Of a DNA stretch of 64,000 nt, positions 46,171 through 58,546 are shown in pieces. Position numbers and translations under genes: made by a program. The stretch spans positions 23,803,764 through 23,867,763 of the forward strand of contig NC_135789.1 in the NCBI RefSeq assembly GCF_051106095.1, written 5' to 3'. Under the pieces are notes generated by a model. It worked only from the letters and a program-made list of their open reading frames with translations. It was not told where the DNA came from and did no database searches. Position 1 is the stretch's first letter; each line of letters begins with the position of its first letter. Source of the DNA: Pogona vitticeps (lineage: Eukaryota > Chordata > Lepidosauria > Squamata > Agamidae).

Positions 46171-46454
46171 GGTAAAACCCTCCTTGAAAATGTCATGTAC
46201 CCTAATTAGGTCCACCGGAGGTCAGAAATGACTCACAGTTGCCCTTTTAAAATAACTTGCATTTTAAATAACTCATTTCGTCCTGGGTGGAAGACAATCA
46301 ACAGCTCCTAGAAAGATAGGAATGCTCCCTCCCCCACCAACTCTTTTAAAACCAAGTTCCTTCTGTCAGATTGTGGAGTAAACCTGTCCTCGGAGTACGT
46401 AAAACTGTGAATTGACTCTAGAAAGTCATTTTTTAGAAGATGCAGTTATTGGAC

Positions 46455-46545
46455 GCACACCGGGTTTCCAACAGAACTTTAAAGGAGCTATTCAAGGGTG
46501 TGAGACCATTCTGCAGTTCGGATTAAAACCTGAGCCGGCTTGCTT
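46455..46545. mobile_element. Palindromic element
   Basis: The left arm CCGGGTTTCCAACAGAACTT continues TAAAGGAGCT; the right arm is AGTTCGGATTAAAACCTGAG. Same family as 34,400-34,552. Confidence 0.55.
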
Positions 46546-46779
46546 CCCACTCCCGTGATTGTCAGCATTGCCAGCCGATCCATCGCGATCTGCGGAAGCC
46601 GTCCATTGAACCGTGGCCTGGATGATGCTCTGGCTCCCAGAACATCATTCTGGAAAACAGGAGGTTGTGGTTCGTTTTAACCCAGATGCAGGGGTTTGGG
46701 TTAGGGATTTTTCCAATCAGGCCCGGAGATGGTGGGAATCGAACCCGCCACAGTCTTTATACAACACAGAGAGAGGCAC

Positions 46780-46980
46780 TCTTGCCCTATACTACAGTAG
46801 GGCACATCCCTCTCTCTCTGTCCCTGGTTACAGCCTCACAAGAAGCCTACGAGGTAGGCCAGGCCGGCGGAGGATGAACCATCAACATCCCCGAATAAAT
46901 TTCCCAGCTGAGTCGGAACTTGAATCTGGCTCTCAAGTCAGAAGCCAGCTCTCTAACCACTAGGCCATACTGGCCTTGAA
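46780..46980 (-). repeat. tRNA-derived SINE, third family
   Basis: The minus strand reads GTATGGCCTAGTGGTTAGAG, then GAGAGCCAGATTCAAGTTCC, tRNA-like A and B boxes, followed by a GTAGGC-containing body. Confidence 0.55.
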
Positions 46981-46999
46981 GGTGCTCATCGGCACTGCA

Positions 47000-48960
47000 T
47001 AAGCAGGACGCCTCCATCCATCAGCCTCTTCTCTTACTACGTACTTTTAGGCTGATGGCAACTTCATTTAATAGCTGGTTCATCCTCCGTTTGCATTCTG
47101 ACCTGTTATTCGGTGCAAATTTTATGCAAACCTGCAACTTCGTTTTGCCCTTTCCTTAGCAAGCCATTCTCCTTTTTTTAAAAAAAGAAACATATAAATG
47201 GTCCTTTTAATTAAACTTTCTTCTTTAGAAAACCTCCCGGTTTCCGCAGGGGAAATTGTTCCGCTGTGATTCAGTCGCTTGAGGGCCTCTTTAGTTACAG
47301 AATCCTCTCCTTTTAAAAAAAAGAGAAAGCTGCTTCTGTGGACTACGATTCCCAGTATCCCCAAGCAGGCTTGGGCGTGGTGGATTCTGGACTTTGTATT
47401 TCAGAGCGCTTTCCATGTTCTGCAGAAGAGGTTAGACCAGGGTGATGCCCGGCCGACGGGTAGAGTGCTTAGGTAGTTTTAATTTCTAAGGGTGCCTAAG
47501 GCCGTTTCATGTCGGTTTATCAATTTTAGTGGTTATTTCAGGCATTTTCTCAACTGCAGGAGGGCTTCTGTTCGGGCTGAGAAGCAACCTGGAAATTACA
47601 TCTCGAAGAACCCTCTCGCCTACACAATGCAACATTCTTAGGACATCCATCTGCAAATTAAAGCCCATTTTGTTAAAAGCATATATATTTTTTTTATTAG
47701 AGGCTGTACCAGTCAAGAATTAACCCCTTAGTGTGTTTCCGGAGTTTGTAAAGAAGGCATTCTCAACGTCTGATCATTTTCTTCCATTTCCCCACCTGCG
47801 TTAGAGGTGTGCTTTCAATATGATGGCCGTCCTACGAACGGGTGAGTCCGGGGACCTGTCGTTCCCATGGTGTTCCCAGCCCAGGGCTGTGTGGCTTCCT
47901 TCATCATTTGGTCCGTCCCTGTTCCTGGCGGCCTTCCTCTTTCCCCACTGCCTCCAGCTTCTCCTCCCATCCATGATTCCCAGCAAATGTCACGAACTGG
48001 TGGGTCACGGCACCATCAGCCCTTGACCAATGGCGAATTTAAGCCATTTTAATTTATAAAAATCACACAGCACCTCGGCACGACACGGCAAGGTTTTGGA
48101 ACCGGCTGTGACAGCCAGAGTCTCGTAGACGAGGGGATTAAGCTAAAAAATGCAGAGACGGCATATCAGGATTATTGGGAGGAGGTCTTTGGGCAGCCGA
48201 TGGGTAACAGCTTCTGAAGCCGAAGGCCAGTCCCGGTGCCAAGCGGGCACAAATGGGCGTGTGGATCGCACAGGCCGGCCTCCGACCACCCCGGTGTCAT
48301 GAATCCTGCCCTCTTGCCCACTCTGTGCGATCCTCCCTTCTCACAGCAACTGTCAGCAATGGTGACGGATCAAACCATCTATTCCAATGCACTGCCTTCC
48401 GGGACAGGTTTCATTTATTGGCGGGGAAATTATAGGTAGCACGATCAGTTCAGAGAGCCTTTCCCAGCCCTCTCTTTTTCTCTCGGGCTACTCCCTGGGG
48501 TTCAAACCAAGGAAGCATTTCCGAGGCCCTGACAGCAGCTGCGTGCCTTTTTTCTCCTAGAATAGAGGAAAGCTTCGCAATACGGGATGAGACAGAGGTT
48601 CATTCAAATGGGGGGGGGGCGTTATAGCCCATCTGTCCTCAAAGCTGCTCAAAGGGTTGTGGCTTCCACACTTCAACCCTCCAGTCCAGCATGATGATCC
48701 AAGTTTAACCTGGACGTCCCAGTCCAACACTCTTAAACATTACCCATTATCCCCCGGAAAACAAACCGGACGGCGCGGAATGCAATCTGAAGCCAGCTGC
48801 TCCGGCATTTAAACCAACGACTGACAGATTTACCAGTGAACCCACTACTGAATTCTCATTTAAAAATACTTCCCCCCCCCATCTGCCTCCAGTTGGTGGG
48901 TCTTTGGTGCTGAATTCCAGCACGGAGCAAATTGCCAGCTGCTAAGTAGAACTTCCAGGC
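47000..48960. other. Repeat-poor intergenic stretch, possible regulatory DNA
   Basis: Nearly 2 kb with few recognisable repeats. Octamer-like TATGCAAA (about 47,133) and TTTGCATTC (about 47,090), and GGATTA sites near 48,136 and 48,170, occur in an otherwise unique background. No exon found. Conservation cannot be judged from one sequence. Confidence 0.3.
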
Positions 48961-49309
48961 TCAGAGGAAGTATATCTGAAAGTGGGATTTCAACAGGCAT
49001 ATGGCTGGCAACCAGGGAGGTATGGTCCATGAAGCCCGTTCATAAGCCCATTTTATTTGTGAGTGTGTGTGTGTGTGAAGCATCCATGCTTTTTCCGGTC
49101 CTCCACTTCCCGAAAACCTGCATTGGTGTGCTTGATTCCTTCTAGGCAACCAGATTTTTATTTGTGTGCCTTGTAAATTATGTAATCTTCTGCTCACATT
49201 AAAAAAAAGATTTAAGAGATTAAAATAGGATCCAGAAAGTGCTTTTTCTTTCCCCCGGTCAGGGCTGCATTCCAGTTCCTCTTTGGGTTTGAGAGTCTTG
49301 GAGAAGTCC

Positions 49310-49600
49310 AAAATAATAATAAATCTTAGAACTGCAGAGCTAGAAGGGACCGAGGAACAATCCAGTCCAGCCCTCATCAAAGAGGGGGGGGGGATTGAAC
49401 TCCTGACTAGATGCCTTAACCACCAAGCTATCCAGCAGTTCTATAATCATCATCATCACCATTGTCTTAGAACTGTAGAACTGGAAGGGGCCCCATGGAT
49501 CATCAAATCCAGCCATCAAGAAAGCACAGTGGGGGAATCAAACCCCCACCTCTGGTTCCAGAGTCCTAAACCACTGAACTATCCAGCCAGCACTGGGACC
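49310..49600 (-). repeat. Two adjacent tRNA-derived SINEs
   Basis: Copies at 49,310-49,445 and 49,446-49,600, both antisense: CTTAGAACTGCAGAGCTAGA and CTTAGAACTGTAGAACTGGA bodies with CTATCCAGCAGTTCT and CTATCCAGCCAGC head ends. Either tandem insertion or insertion of one into the tail of the other. Confidence 0.8.
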
Positions 49601-49664
49601 AAAGATATCGGGGTAAAGAGTTTTCCAGTCCCGCACAGACATTGTTAAAGAATGAATCTGTATG

Positions 49665-50022
49665 CAGTAGGACCCCCATATCCACGGGGGATTGGTTCCA
49701 AGCTCCTGGAGATACTGAAAACCGCAGAAAATAGCAAACACTGGATAGATAGGAAAGATAGCATGTTAAAAGGGGGGGAAAACATGAAAATTATTTTCAC
49801 ATGCATTACCTGAACTGGCCAGTAGAGCACGCTAGAGGGCATTATGTATTCTTCACTAATGATTATTCATAGCATGGTCTCTGGCTCCCTCTAGCGGCCA
49901 GTTCTGGTAATAAATGTGATGATTGTTTTTCTAGATTTTTTCATATTTTAAATGTTTTCAGACCATGGATAAGTGCCACTGTGGAGACTGATCCCACAGA
50001 GGGGGGGGGGTGTCCCTACCTT
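49665..50022. mobile_element. Tigger-type MITE, CAGTAGGACC family
   Basis: The left end CAGTAGGACCCCCATATCCA is followed by GGTTCCAAGC. The interior has CTCCCTCTAGCGGCCAGTTC. The right end is decayed by a G-run. It lies just downstream of the AP2B1 poly(A) site. Confidence 0.8.
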
Positions 50023-50298
50023 TGTGTACCTTTCCGTTCAAAGGCACACCAATGACAGTTCTGCTCTGAGTCCCTTGGCACTAAGAAGACCCCCTTTGTC
50101 AAACCCCAAAGTGGACTTTATATCATTTCTTGCCAATTACGATGGTCTGTCCAGCTTCCCGGGGGGAGTGGGGAGTGTGGAGATCTCAGGATCAGGAGAG
50201 TGTTGCAAACCTCCCCCCCCCCCCCCATTTTTCCAGCCATTTTTTTGCTTCCCCCATTTCTGAAGGAAAAACGAGGCTGCTGATTCATGTAAATTACA

Positions 50299-50304
50299 TT
50301 TATT
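50299..50304 (-). terminator. Probable AP2B1 poly(A) signal (AATAAA)
   Basis: The minus-strand context is CACCAATAAATGTAATTTAC, 2.55 kb after the AP2B1 stop codon, consistent with the long 3' UTR of this gene in mammals. GC-rich unique sequence fills the interval. Confidence 0.6.
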
Positions 50305-52855
50305 GGTGAGACAAGGCAAAGCTGGATTTCCCTCTCCCCTGACACCCCCCACCCACTCCCACCCCACTGAATCAAAAGAGCTCTGAATGACAGAATGACA
50401 ACCCCAGTGAGCAAAGAAAAGAGAAAGAAAGAGCACCCTCCGGCCCGTTTCACAGCATGCAAAGATCACACCACTGGACACGGGAGACATTTCGGAGCGA
50501 TCCGAGCCCACCCCTGCCGTTTTCACCGACTCCGGCTGCAACTGCTCAGCCAACGTTAGGTGTGACGCGAACGGCCTCTCCTCGATTCTGGAGCCGTCGC
50601 AGAGAGCGATGGGGATTGTAGTCTGACATCTGGAAGGCCACACTTTCCCAGTTTGTTTCAACGTTCTTAGGTATCGGGACAAAAGTCGGAGGGGGCAGAG
50701 CCACCCGCTCCAAGCCGCTTTATCTCCAAAATGTGGATTCCAGGGGGCCGGAAGGGGCCCCCTTCAACCAAGGGAGAAACGGGGACTCCCTGCTTCTCTC
50801 TCCCCCTCACACACACAGACCCCTGAAACGCAGAAAAAGCGAATCACCTGGATCCAAGCGCACAGATCCTGATGCCATAGAGTGACCCGTCCCGAGTGGA
50901 AAATGCAAGCGTGCCAACTCTCCTCCTCGCTGGAAAACGCAGCCTTCGGCCACCTCGCAGCTCAGTTTGAAGTTGCGCCACAAGACCTTATTGACTCAGT
51001 TGCGTGGGAGCCACCGATTCGTGGCACTCCACGGCGCCGGGCACAGCCGACAGATTTGCGGTGCAAAATTTGGGAGAGGACAAGCCAAAAGCCCTTGGGC
51101 AAAAGAGACCTTCTGATCAGGGTGGTCGATCGAAACAAGGAATCTGGCATCATGGCAGGGACACACACACACACACACACACACCCCAACAGCTTCCGGC
51201 ACATTAAAAAAATTCAAGGTGTGGACACAGGAGTTGGAGGGCTAAAAATGCCGGTCTGGATGGTGGTCTCAGGTGGACAACACTCCCGCGGGGGGTGGCT
51301 GTTCCCATGGGGAGCACCGCCTGATCCGGCTCGTTGCAGAACGCCGAGGTGCTGTATGGTAGGAAGAGGGGGCGGTCTCCGTGTCGGTGGACTACAACCC
51401 CCATCAGCTCCTGACAGCAGAGGCGGTGGCGAGGGGTGCTGGGACTTGTAGTCCAACACGTTAGAAGGGCTGCACCTTAACCGCCCTTGGGGAAGAAGAA
51501 GCAGCCACCTTCCAGAGAGAGAGAGGGGGGGGGAGGAAAGGCCACAAGAAACGCATGCCTGACTTCCGTCCTGCACATCCTCGGAGGGCTGTCGTGAAAA
51601 CCAGGCGGAATCTTCCTATTTTTAAAGGAAGGAAACCACAGAAGGGCAGAGGAAGGAAGCCTCCTGTGAACACGGTTGTCCGGAGTCTCCAGAAAGAGGG
51701 GAAAGATGGGAAACCAGCCGTCCCCTAACAGAGGGAGGTTTGGACCCATGAGTGGGGAAGACGACACAGGGAACAATCAGCCCACGGGGGTTTCTGGGGG
51801 GCTCCCCAAACACATCTTGGGAGCTGCTGGCATAGGCTCAGGCCCCTTCCTTCTGCCTCCTCCTCCTCCCACCTTTCCTCTATCTCCCCTCTTCACATCA
51901 CGGGTTCCCAATTTGGCCAACCATCTCAAACGGGCGCAGTGCCCGCAATTAATCTGTGGTTCATGCAGACACAGGTTGGGCGGGCAAGGCAGGATCGGCA
52001 ACCTATTTAGTCCCACCGGCCATCCGGAGGCCGCTTCCACGGAACCCGCAAGACGGGAGACCCCTTTTCCCCCAGCTGGTGGGATTTCACGCACGGAAAA
52101 GAGCCAGGTTTGCGAGTCAAAAGAAGAGGTACCAGATGGGAGACGTTTCAAGGCCCAAAGCAAGAGACCCAACGCTATTTTTTTTCCGTTCAACCTGCGG
52201 AGTAGATCCGTTCTGTGGGGGTGCCTCAACCGCCTTGAGCCCCGTCTGCCTTCAAACAGCCGGTTCACGACAAATCAAGAAAAGAAAACCAGAAGTACAC
52301 CAATACAAAAACAAACAACAACAATAATAATAATAAAGTGCAGCGAGAGAGTGTTTGTGTGTGGACCGGCCGCATCGGTGTGTTTGCCACGGAGGGTGCA
52401 GATTGCAAAATATCGACTAGAATCCTACAGTGGTTTTAGAAAACACGAAGCGGTTGGCACAGGAGACGGAGAACAGCCGACGACAGGAGCCAACGGGCGA
52501 CCTTGCCGCGGGGTGGCGGGACCGCAGGGGTGGGGGATGGGGAAACGGGCGACGCACAGTGGTTACAGACTTCTCACGGATGCTAGACGGATCGGACGAG
52601 ACATTTCCCCTACTGTCACCAGCACACGGACACGGACTTCCTACCTCGGTTTGGAAACCCCGCGCGGGGTGGGGTGGGGGCCTTAGACACAATAACAGAG
52701 CGGATTTTTCCCCCCACAGAAAGAAAGAGAAAGAGAGAGAGAGAGAGAGAGAGTTTTCTTAGCCTGCACCAAACGAAAGGCGAAGGTGGAGTGTGCAGAG
52801 CTGGCCCCGTTCCCTCTGGCCCCTCCGTGCTGAGGTGGCGGGTGGCTCCGGAGGG
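50305..52855 (-). other. AP2B1: Probable AP2B1 3' UTR
   Basis: GC-rich, almost repeat-free sequence from the stop codon to the AATAAA. Open frames here (for example 51,676-52,686 on the plus strand) lack recognisable protein features and are attributed to base composition. It includes (CA)n at 51,165-51,184, a decayed ACTACAACCCCCATC hAT-type palindrome at 51,390-51,460 and (GA)n at 52,721-52,754. Confidence 0.5.
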
Positions 52856-52930
52856 CTAGTTTTTCAAAATGGCATCGTAAACCTGGTAGACATAGTGGGA
52901 CACTTCCGGGGCTCGGCATTTGAGAGAAAG
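52856..52930 (-). CDS. AP2B1: AP2B1 terminal coding exon
   Basis: Acceptor TGTCCTGCAG|CTT, 24 codons LSLKCRAPEVSHYVYQVYDA then ILKN and TAG. Human differs at only a few positions (SQYIYQVYDSILKN). Confidence 0.97.
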   Translation of the reverse strand, partial: LSLKCRAPEVSHYVYQVYDAILKN

Positions 52931-55900
52931 CTGCAGGACAGAAAGAGAGGAAGTTACTTTGAGAGGATGGCATGCACCCCTGAGAGGGTATGAGAGGAAA
53001 CATCCAGGCCTCGCTATTTTGTTTTTATTTGAAGGTTTATAGCCCGCCCTCCGCTGTAGGATCTCAGGTGGGTTGCAAAACTGTGAAAATAATACAGTAG
53101 GACCACAGTATCCATGGGGGAATCGGTGCCAATGCTTCTCCTTGGAGAGGCCGAAAAACACAGAAAAATCAAACGCTATACTTTGCATGGTCTCTGGCTC
53201 CCTCTGGTGGCCAATTCTGATAACTACACCATGGAAACCTATAAATATGTATTGGGGCGTTATTTAGTATTTTTGAGAAGCGGATAAGCAAATCAGCGGA
53301 TATGGAGCCCACAGATAAGGGGGTCCTACTGTATTAAAACATAAGATATGGAACATAATTTAAAATGAAAGCAACGCGAAATTAAAGCATTGAAGGCTTA
53401 GCATCTTCCCCACCACCAACCCCTGAAAGCAATCATCCTTTATTTTATTTTTCCTACAGAGATTCCAAAATAAAATGCAGATCCTTAGTCTTTTCGTTAC
53501 TGGCCAAACTAAAAAAATACTTTCTTAATTCTAGTGGACAAGATTTATCTGCGCTGCCTGCAAGGTGGGGGGCCCTTTGCCCCCGTATCAGTGAGGTTTG
53601 GGTGGGAATGGCTGAAGCAGGCGCTGTCGTTCCCCTCTTTTGCTTCCCTTTCCTCCTTCCCAACATCTGAGTATGATCTAAAGTCCGGCTATTCCTCAAG
53701 GCCGAAGGCGCTCAGCCCATAAAGCAGCCCTCTTCCAGAAGCTCCAAGCAACTGGAGCCCAGATAGTCTTTTAAAAGTTGTCCATCACAATGGCAGATGG
53801 GTACAGGGATGAAGATACATTTATGTACCATAGGAACACAGTGCCCGCAGGAGATTGGTTCCACACCCTCCCGCCGATGCTGAAAAATGTGGAAATATCA
53901 AACCCTATACTTGGCATGGTCTCTTGCACCCTCTCATGGCCAGTTTGGGTAATTACACCCTGGAAATAGCTATAAATATTTATTTCTGGGGTTTTTTATT
54001 TAGTATTTTCACAGAGTGGATAAGTGAGTCCGCGGATATTGATGCCGTGGATAGGGGGTCCTACTAGATTTAGTAGCAGTGACTTTATAAAATATGTTCT
54101 TAGGGTCAGCATGCTTAAAAGGGACCCATGACCGTTTCATTTATGGGTCGCATTCCCTTTTAGAAACGGCTTTGAACACAAGGGCCGACCAAAATTGGGA
54201 AACTGGAGGGCTGAGCCACTTTTAAAGGTTCATGTTTGGGAAAACGACCAAAGCGGCCGAATCCGTTGGGCTCTGATCAAACCCATTTGATCCCAATCAA
54301 ACCCGAAGACCAGATCCGAACCGGTGTGCGAATTCACGTCGTTTGGCCCTGGAACGAACCACTCCCATTTTGACACCTGAATTGACTCCAGGTGGGCGAA
54401 GCGGGTTCAGAATATGCGATTCACCCGAATCCGGTTCACAGCCCCAAGGGGAGCAGAGTTTTACACAATTTATGGCCTTTTGAAGAGGATCGGTTTCGGA
54501 TCGGAACGCAACGGCTGACACCCCTTCTCCTCATGAGAAAGTCTTCACCCAGGAATGTGTAGTAAAGGCAGATGCTTCAAGGCCACGTCTTCCTTCTCCC
54601 CCGCTGCCCTCTCCTCCCCAGGAGACCCATACCGTGTAGTTGGGATTGCCCGGCTGGATGCGCAGTTCGGCCAGAATCCAAATGCCGTTGGTGAGCTTCA
54701 GCGACTGGTATAACATGTCCTGGCCTTCCACATTCCTCTTGGCGATGGTATACACGTTGTTGTTCTGGAGCTTACTGGAAACTGTGTCTTTGAGGAAAGA
54801 AAGGAACATTGTGAGATGATATGTTAATGCCAGAACATGCATGGCTCGGGATGGCTGGCCCGGACAGCTTCGGCTGGAGCATATTTAAGCCAGGATTGGG
54901 GCAAGCAGGATCAAATAAAATACAGCAGAGCCGCCACATCTGTGGGAAGATTGGCACCAAGCCCCCCGCAGATGCTGAAAACAGTGGATAATAGTGAACA
55001 TTATAAATAACGTGGTCTCTGGTGCCCTCTAGTAGTGTTTCTGGTAATGACATCGTGTAAATATGTATTTCTATAATGAAACTTATACAGTAGCACCGCA
55101 GTGAGAGATCAGTTCCAACCTCCCACAGATTTTTTTAAAAAACACACACAGACATTTCGAACACACTACACTGCATGGTCTCTGGCTCCCTCTAGTGGCC
55201 AGCCCTGGCAAATACACAGAAATACATATCCCTGGGAGTATTTTTAGTATTACTGTACAGTGGTGCCTCGCTTAACGAGTGCACCGTATAATGATTAAAT
55301 CGCATAGCGATCCGTTTTTTCGGCTCGCTAATGCGATCGCACAACGTTGTTCCCATAGGGAAAAATTCGCTTTGCGAAGACCGGTAAGCGTTTCGCTTAC
55401 CGATCTTCGCAAAACGACCCCCGCCGATCAGCTGTTCGGCGGCCAAAATGGCCGCCGGAAGCCGGGAAATGGCCTAAAATGGCCGCGCGCAGCATTTTCG
55501 CGCCCTCGTTAAGCGAGGCGAGGGCGCGAAAATGGCTGCCGGCCATTACGAAGCTTTGTTGAACGGTGAGTATTTGGCCCATTTGGAACGCATTAAACCA
55601 TGTTTAATGCGTTCTAATGGGCTTTTCTGTACCGTTTAACGATGCTTCAGCATAGCGAAGGTTAATCCGGAACAGATTAACCTCGCTATGCGAGGCACCA
55701 CTGTATTTAGTATCTAGTATTTTCAGGCAGTGGATAAGTAAATCAGTGGATACTGATTGGCAGATGGGGGTCCTTACTGTACACAGCACAGTCTCTGTCT
55801 CCCTCTAGTGTCAAGTTCTAGTAAGACCATTGTAGAAATATGTATTTCTGGGATTTTTCTTTTAAGATTTTTAATATTTTCAGACCGTGGATAACCAATT

Positions 55901-58497
55901 ATTCTGCTGATATGGGAGGGGTCCTACTGTGATAATAGTTTAAAAAGAGATTTAACTTTCGGAACAGTGATTATGTTAGTTTCCTACAAAAACAAAACAA
56001 AAAAGCAGACTTCCGAGACACCTTTAAAACAGTGATGGCAGAAAATACCGTCGTCCCCCGTTATCATTTTATCCCAGAAGGTGGACTGGGCAAAGCGGGT
56101 GGGAAATGACAGTCAGAGAGAATCCAGAGAGTGAAATCCAAAACCAGCTCACAATAATATTTCACTAAATGGCAAGAGTTTTAGATTAATAGGTTTTATT
56201 GGACCTTTCTCACTTGGCTCGACCATCAATCTCAATTCTCCTCTAAGCAGGACTAATTCTGGGTTCAGCCCATCCGCTAGTTTCGAAAGACTCAGAAGAC
56301 GGCTCCGAGACCTGACAAGCAGACGGGCACGTCCTCCGTGGCTGCGCAAGCCGAGTCCAGTAAGGTCCGGGCGCTCGGCTCGACTCCGAAAGCTTCAAAC
56401 GGCCACAGCATCCGGAGACGATGTCTCTCCCTTGGTTTACCACTGAGCTAACAGACCTCAACATGGGGACTTTTCCTTATTTAAGACTCGGCACAGCCAC
56501 GATACAGACTGTGGGGGCTATGTGGAGCTGCCCTATCCAAAGGCAGTCTATCTTCAAATCCCCATCGCTTTGGGATGGGTGCTGATTTTGCACCCGGAGG
56601 CTCTGGTGGAGCTTGTGCGGGATTTAGGGCACGCTGGCCGACACGCCCTTTGGGGATTCGACCCAGCAGTTGGGGGAACGTGGTGTCCCAGGAACCACCC
56701 TTCTTGTCCGTGGGCTAACTTGGAAAACCCCACTGCCTCCGAGGGAATCCTGCAGGTTCAACCGGGCTGGTTCTGCCAGGTAAACTGCCCACTTAGCCTA
56801 GTGTCAATTGTAGGCTCTCCGGGGCAGAGACCTCACCTCCTCCATACCTCCATTTCCTTCCTCTTTTTTTTTCCTGCAATGAAAGGGGTTGCTTTGGGGA
56901 GCTGGCACTTCCCCCTCTTTCGTTCGCAGGCAGGGAGGCCAGCCTTTCGCCTCCCCATCATCACCCTTCCCATGCCAAGGCTGATGGCGGCTCCGTCAGG
57001 AAGGAGCCAAGTTGCTAAGCAACGTCGCCCAGCCGTGCCTGACACACAAAGAAAAAAAAAGGGAAAAAAAAGGAAAGAAACACCGGTTCTTTGTCGGCTT
57101 GTTTCTCTGCTTCCCTCCCCTTGACTCTAAACAGCAATTTTCAGAAATCTGCTGGCTTGTATTTATTGCTTAGGTATGCTTCCTCTCCATTTTTTTTCTG
57201 TTCACAACCACCTTCTGACGTATGGGGGGGACACGGGTCAGTTTTAAGGACTGGGACCCAGATCGCCCAAGGCTCTAACCCTTAAACGGTGCTCCCTCTG
57301 TAGGGCTTGACCTTTGTCGCCTCGCTGGAACAGGGGCGATCAATCATCACTCAAACATGGAACGAGGGTAAGGACCGAACGTAGGCGCCAACACCGGAGA
57401 AGAATCGGGGCTCAGGCTTGGTGGCATTCACCTACAAGCACCCACAGGGGCCGAGACAGGACCGCCTAACACCCTCGCGGACCGTCGCCCTCCCGGTGCC
57501 CTCACTCTGGACTTTCCGCCCCACTCAGGAAGTGCCACGTGTTAAAAACTGTCTCCCCTCCACCAAGTCGGGTCCGACTCATTCCGTCTTCAGCTCCAGG
57601 GACCCTCCTGCATATGAAACAGGGTATGGTGTGGCCAGACCCCAGCGCGGATTCATTCTTCATTTCCAGCCTCCCCTTTTACAGTGGGAAGCTGTTCCAA
57701 AGTCTCTGAGTGAACACAACACAACTGCCTCCTCCCCCCCCGGGTCCACCGGCCACCCGGTGGGGTTTTTCGAACACAGCCTTGCCCGGACTCCCTCCGG
57801 CTAGAGGCTGCTTTTCCGACGCGGAGCAGAGAAACGTTGGCCAGCCACCGGCCACGGAGGGCTACGGGCCCAGTTTGCGGGCAACGTTTCAAAAATTCTG
57901 GCGGTCCTCGGATGGGGGACCCTGTCACGGAGGAAGTGGGTGGCCCCGGGATCCGGGGTGGTGATGGGGAAGGATGAAAGAGCAGGCCACCAGGAAGCCC
58001 CAAAGGGAAGCAAATGGACATCGGCAGGTACAGATGGCAGCCAGGGTCCGCTCAGGTTGTGTGGCCATCCCATCTCAACCACTGCTGCCCTCGTGTGGGT
58101 GTTTGTGTGTGCACAGCGATAAAGGGAGGGGGGGGGGAGAGAGGCAGGGGACTCAAGTCAGAAGACGGACTTAAATTGCACTGACGACTTCTTTTTCAAT
58201 GACCCAGACTCGATTCCCAGCTTGGAAGCCTCCACCCACACCTCTCCTCTTTTTCTGGGGAGGAAAAACTTGTTTTTAAGAGGACTCACATTTGAGGCTT
58301 AGGTGGGGGGGGATGATGATGGGGGACTGGAACCAATCGACTACAGATATGGGGGCCCTACTGCATCTCAGAAATACAGGGAGCAGGACGGGGACCCACA
58401 AGGCAAAACCAAGGCTGTTTGTAGTGGCAATGGAAATGCTCTCTGGAGGTCATACTGGTGTAAACCCTTGAAACACAGTAGATCTATAGGGAGGTGG

Positions 58498-58546
<49 letters not shown>

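Noticed and set aside
51676-52686. 336-residue plus-strand frame
   Set aside because: Lies antisense to the probable AP2B1 3' UTR, low-complexity basic composition, no recognisable motif.
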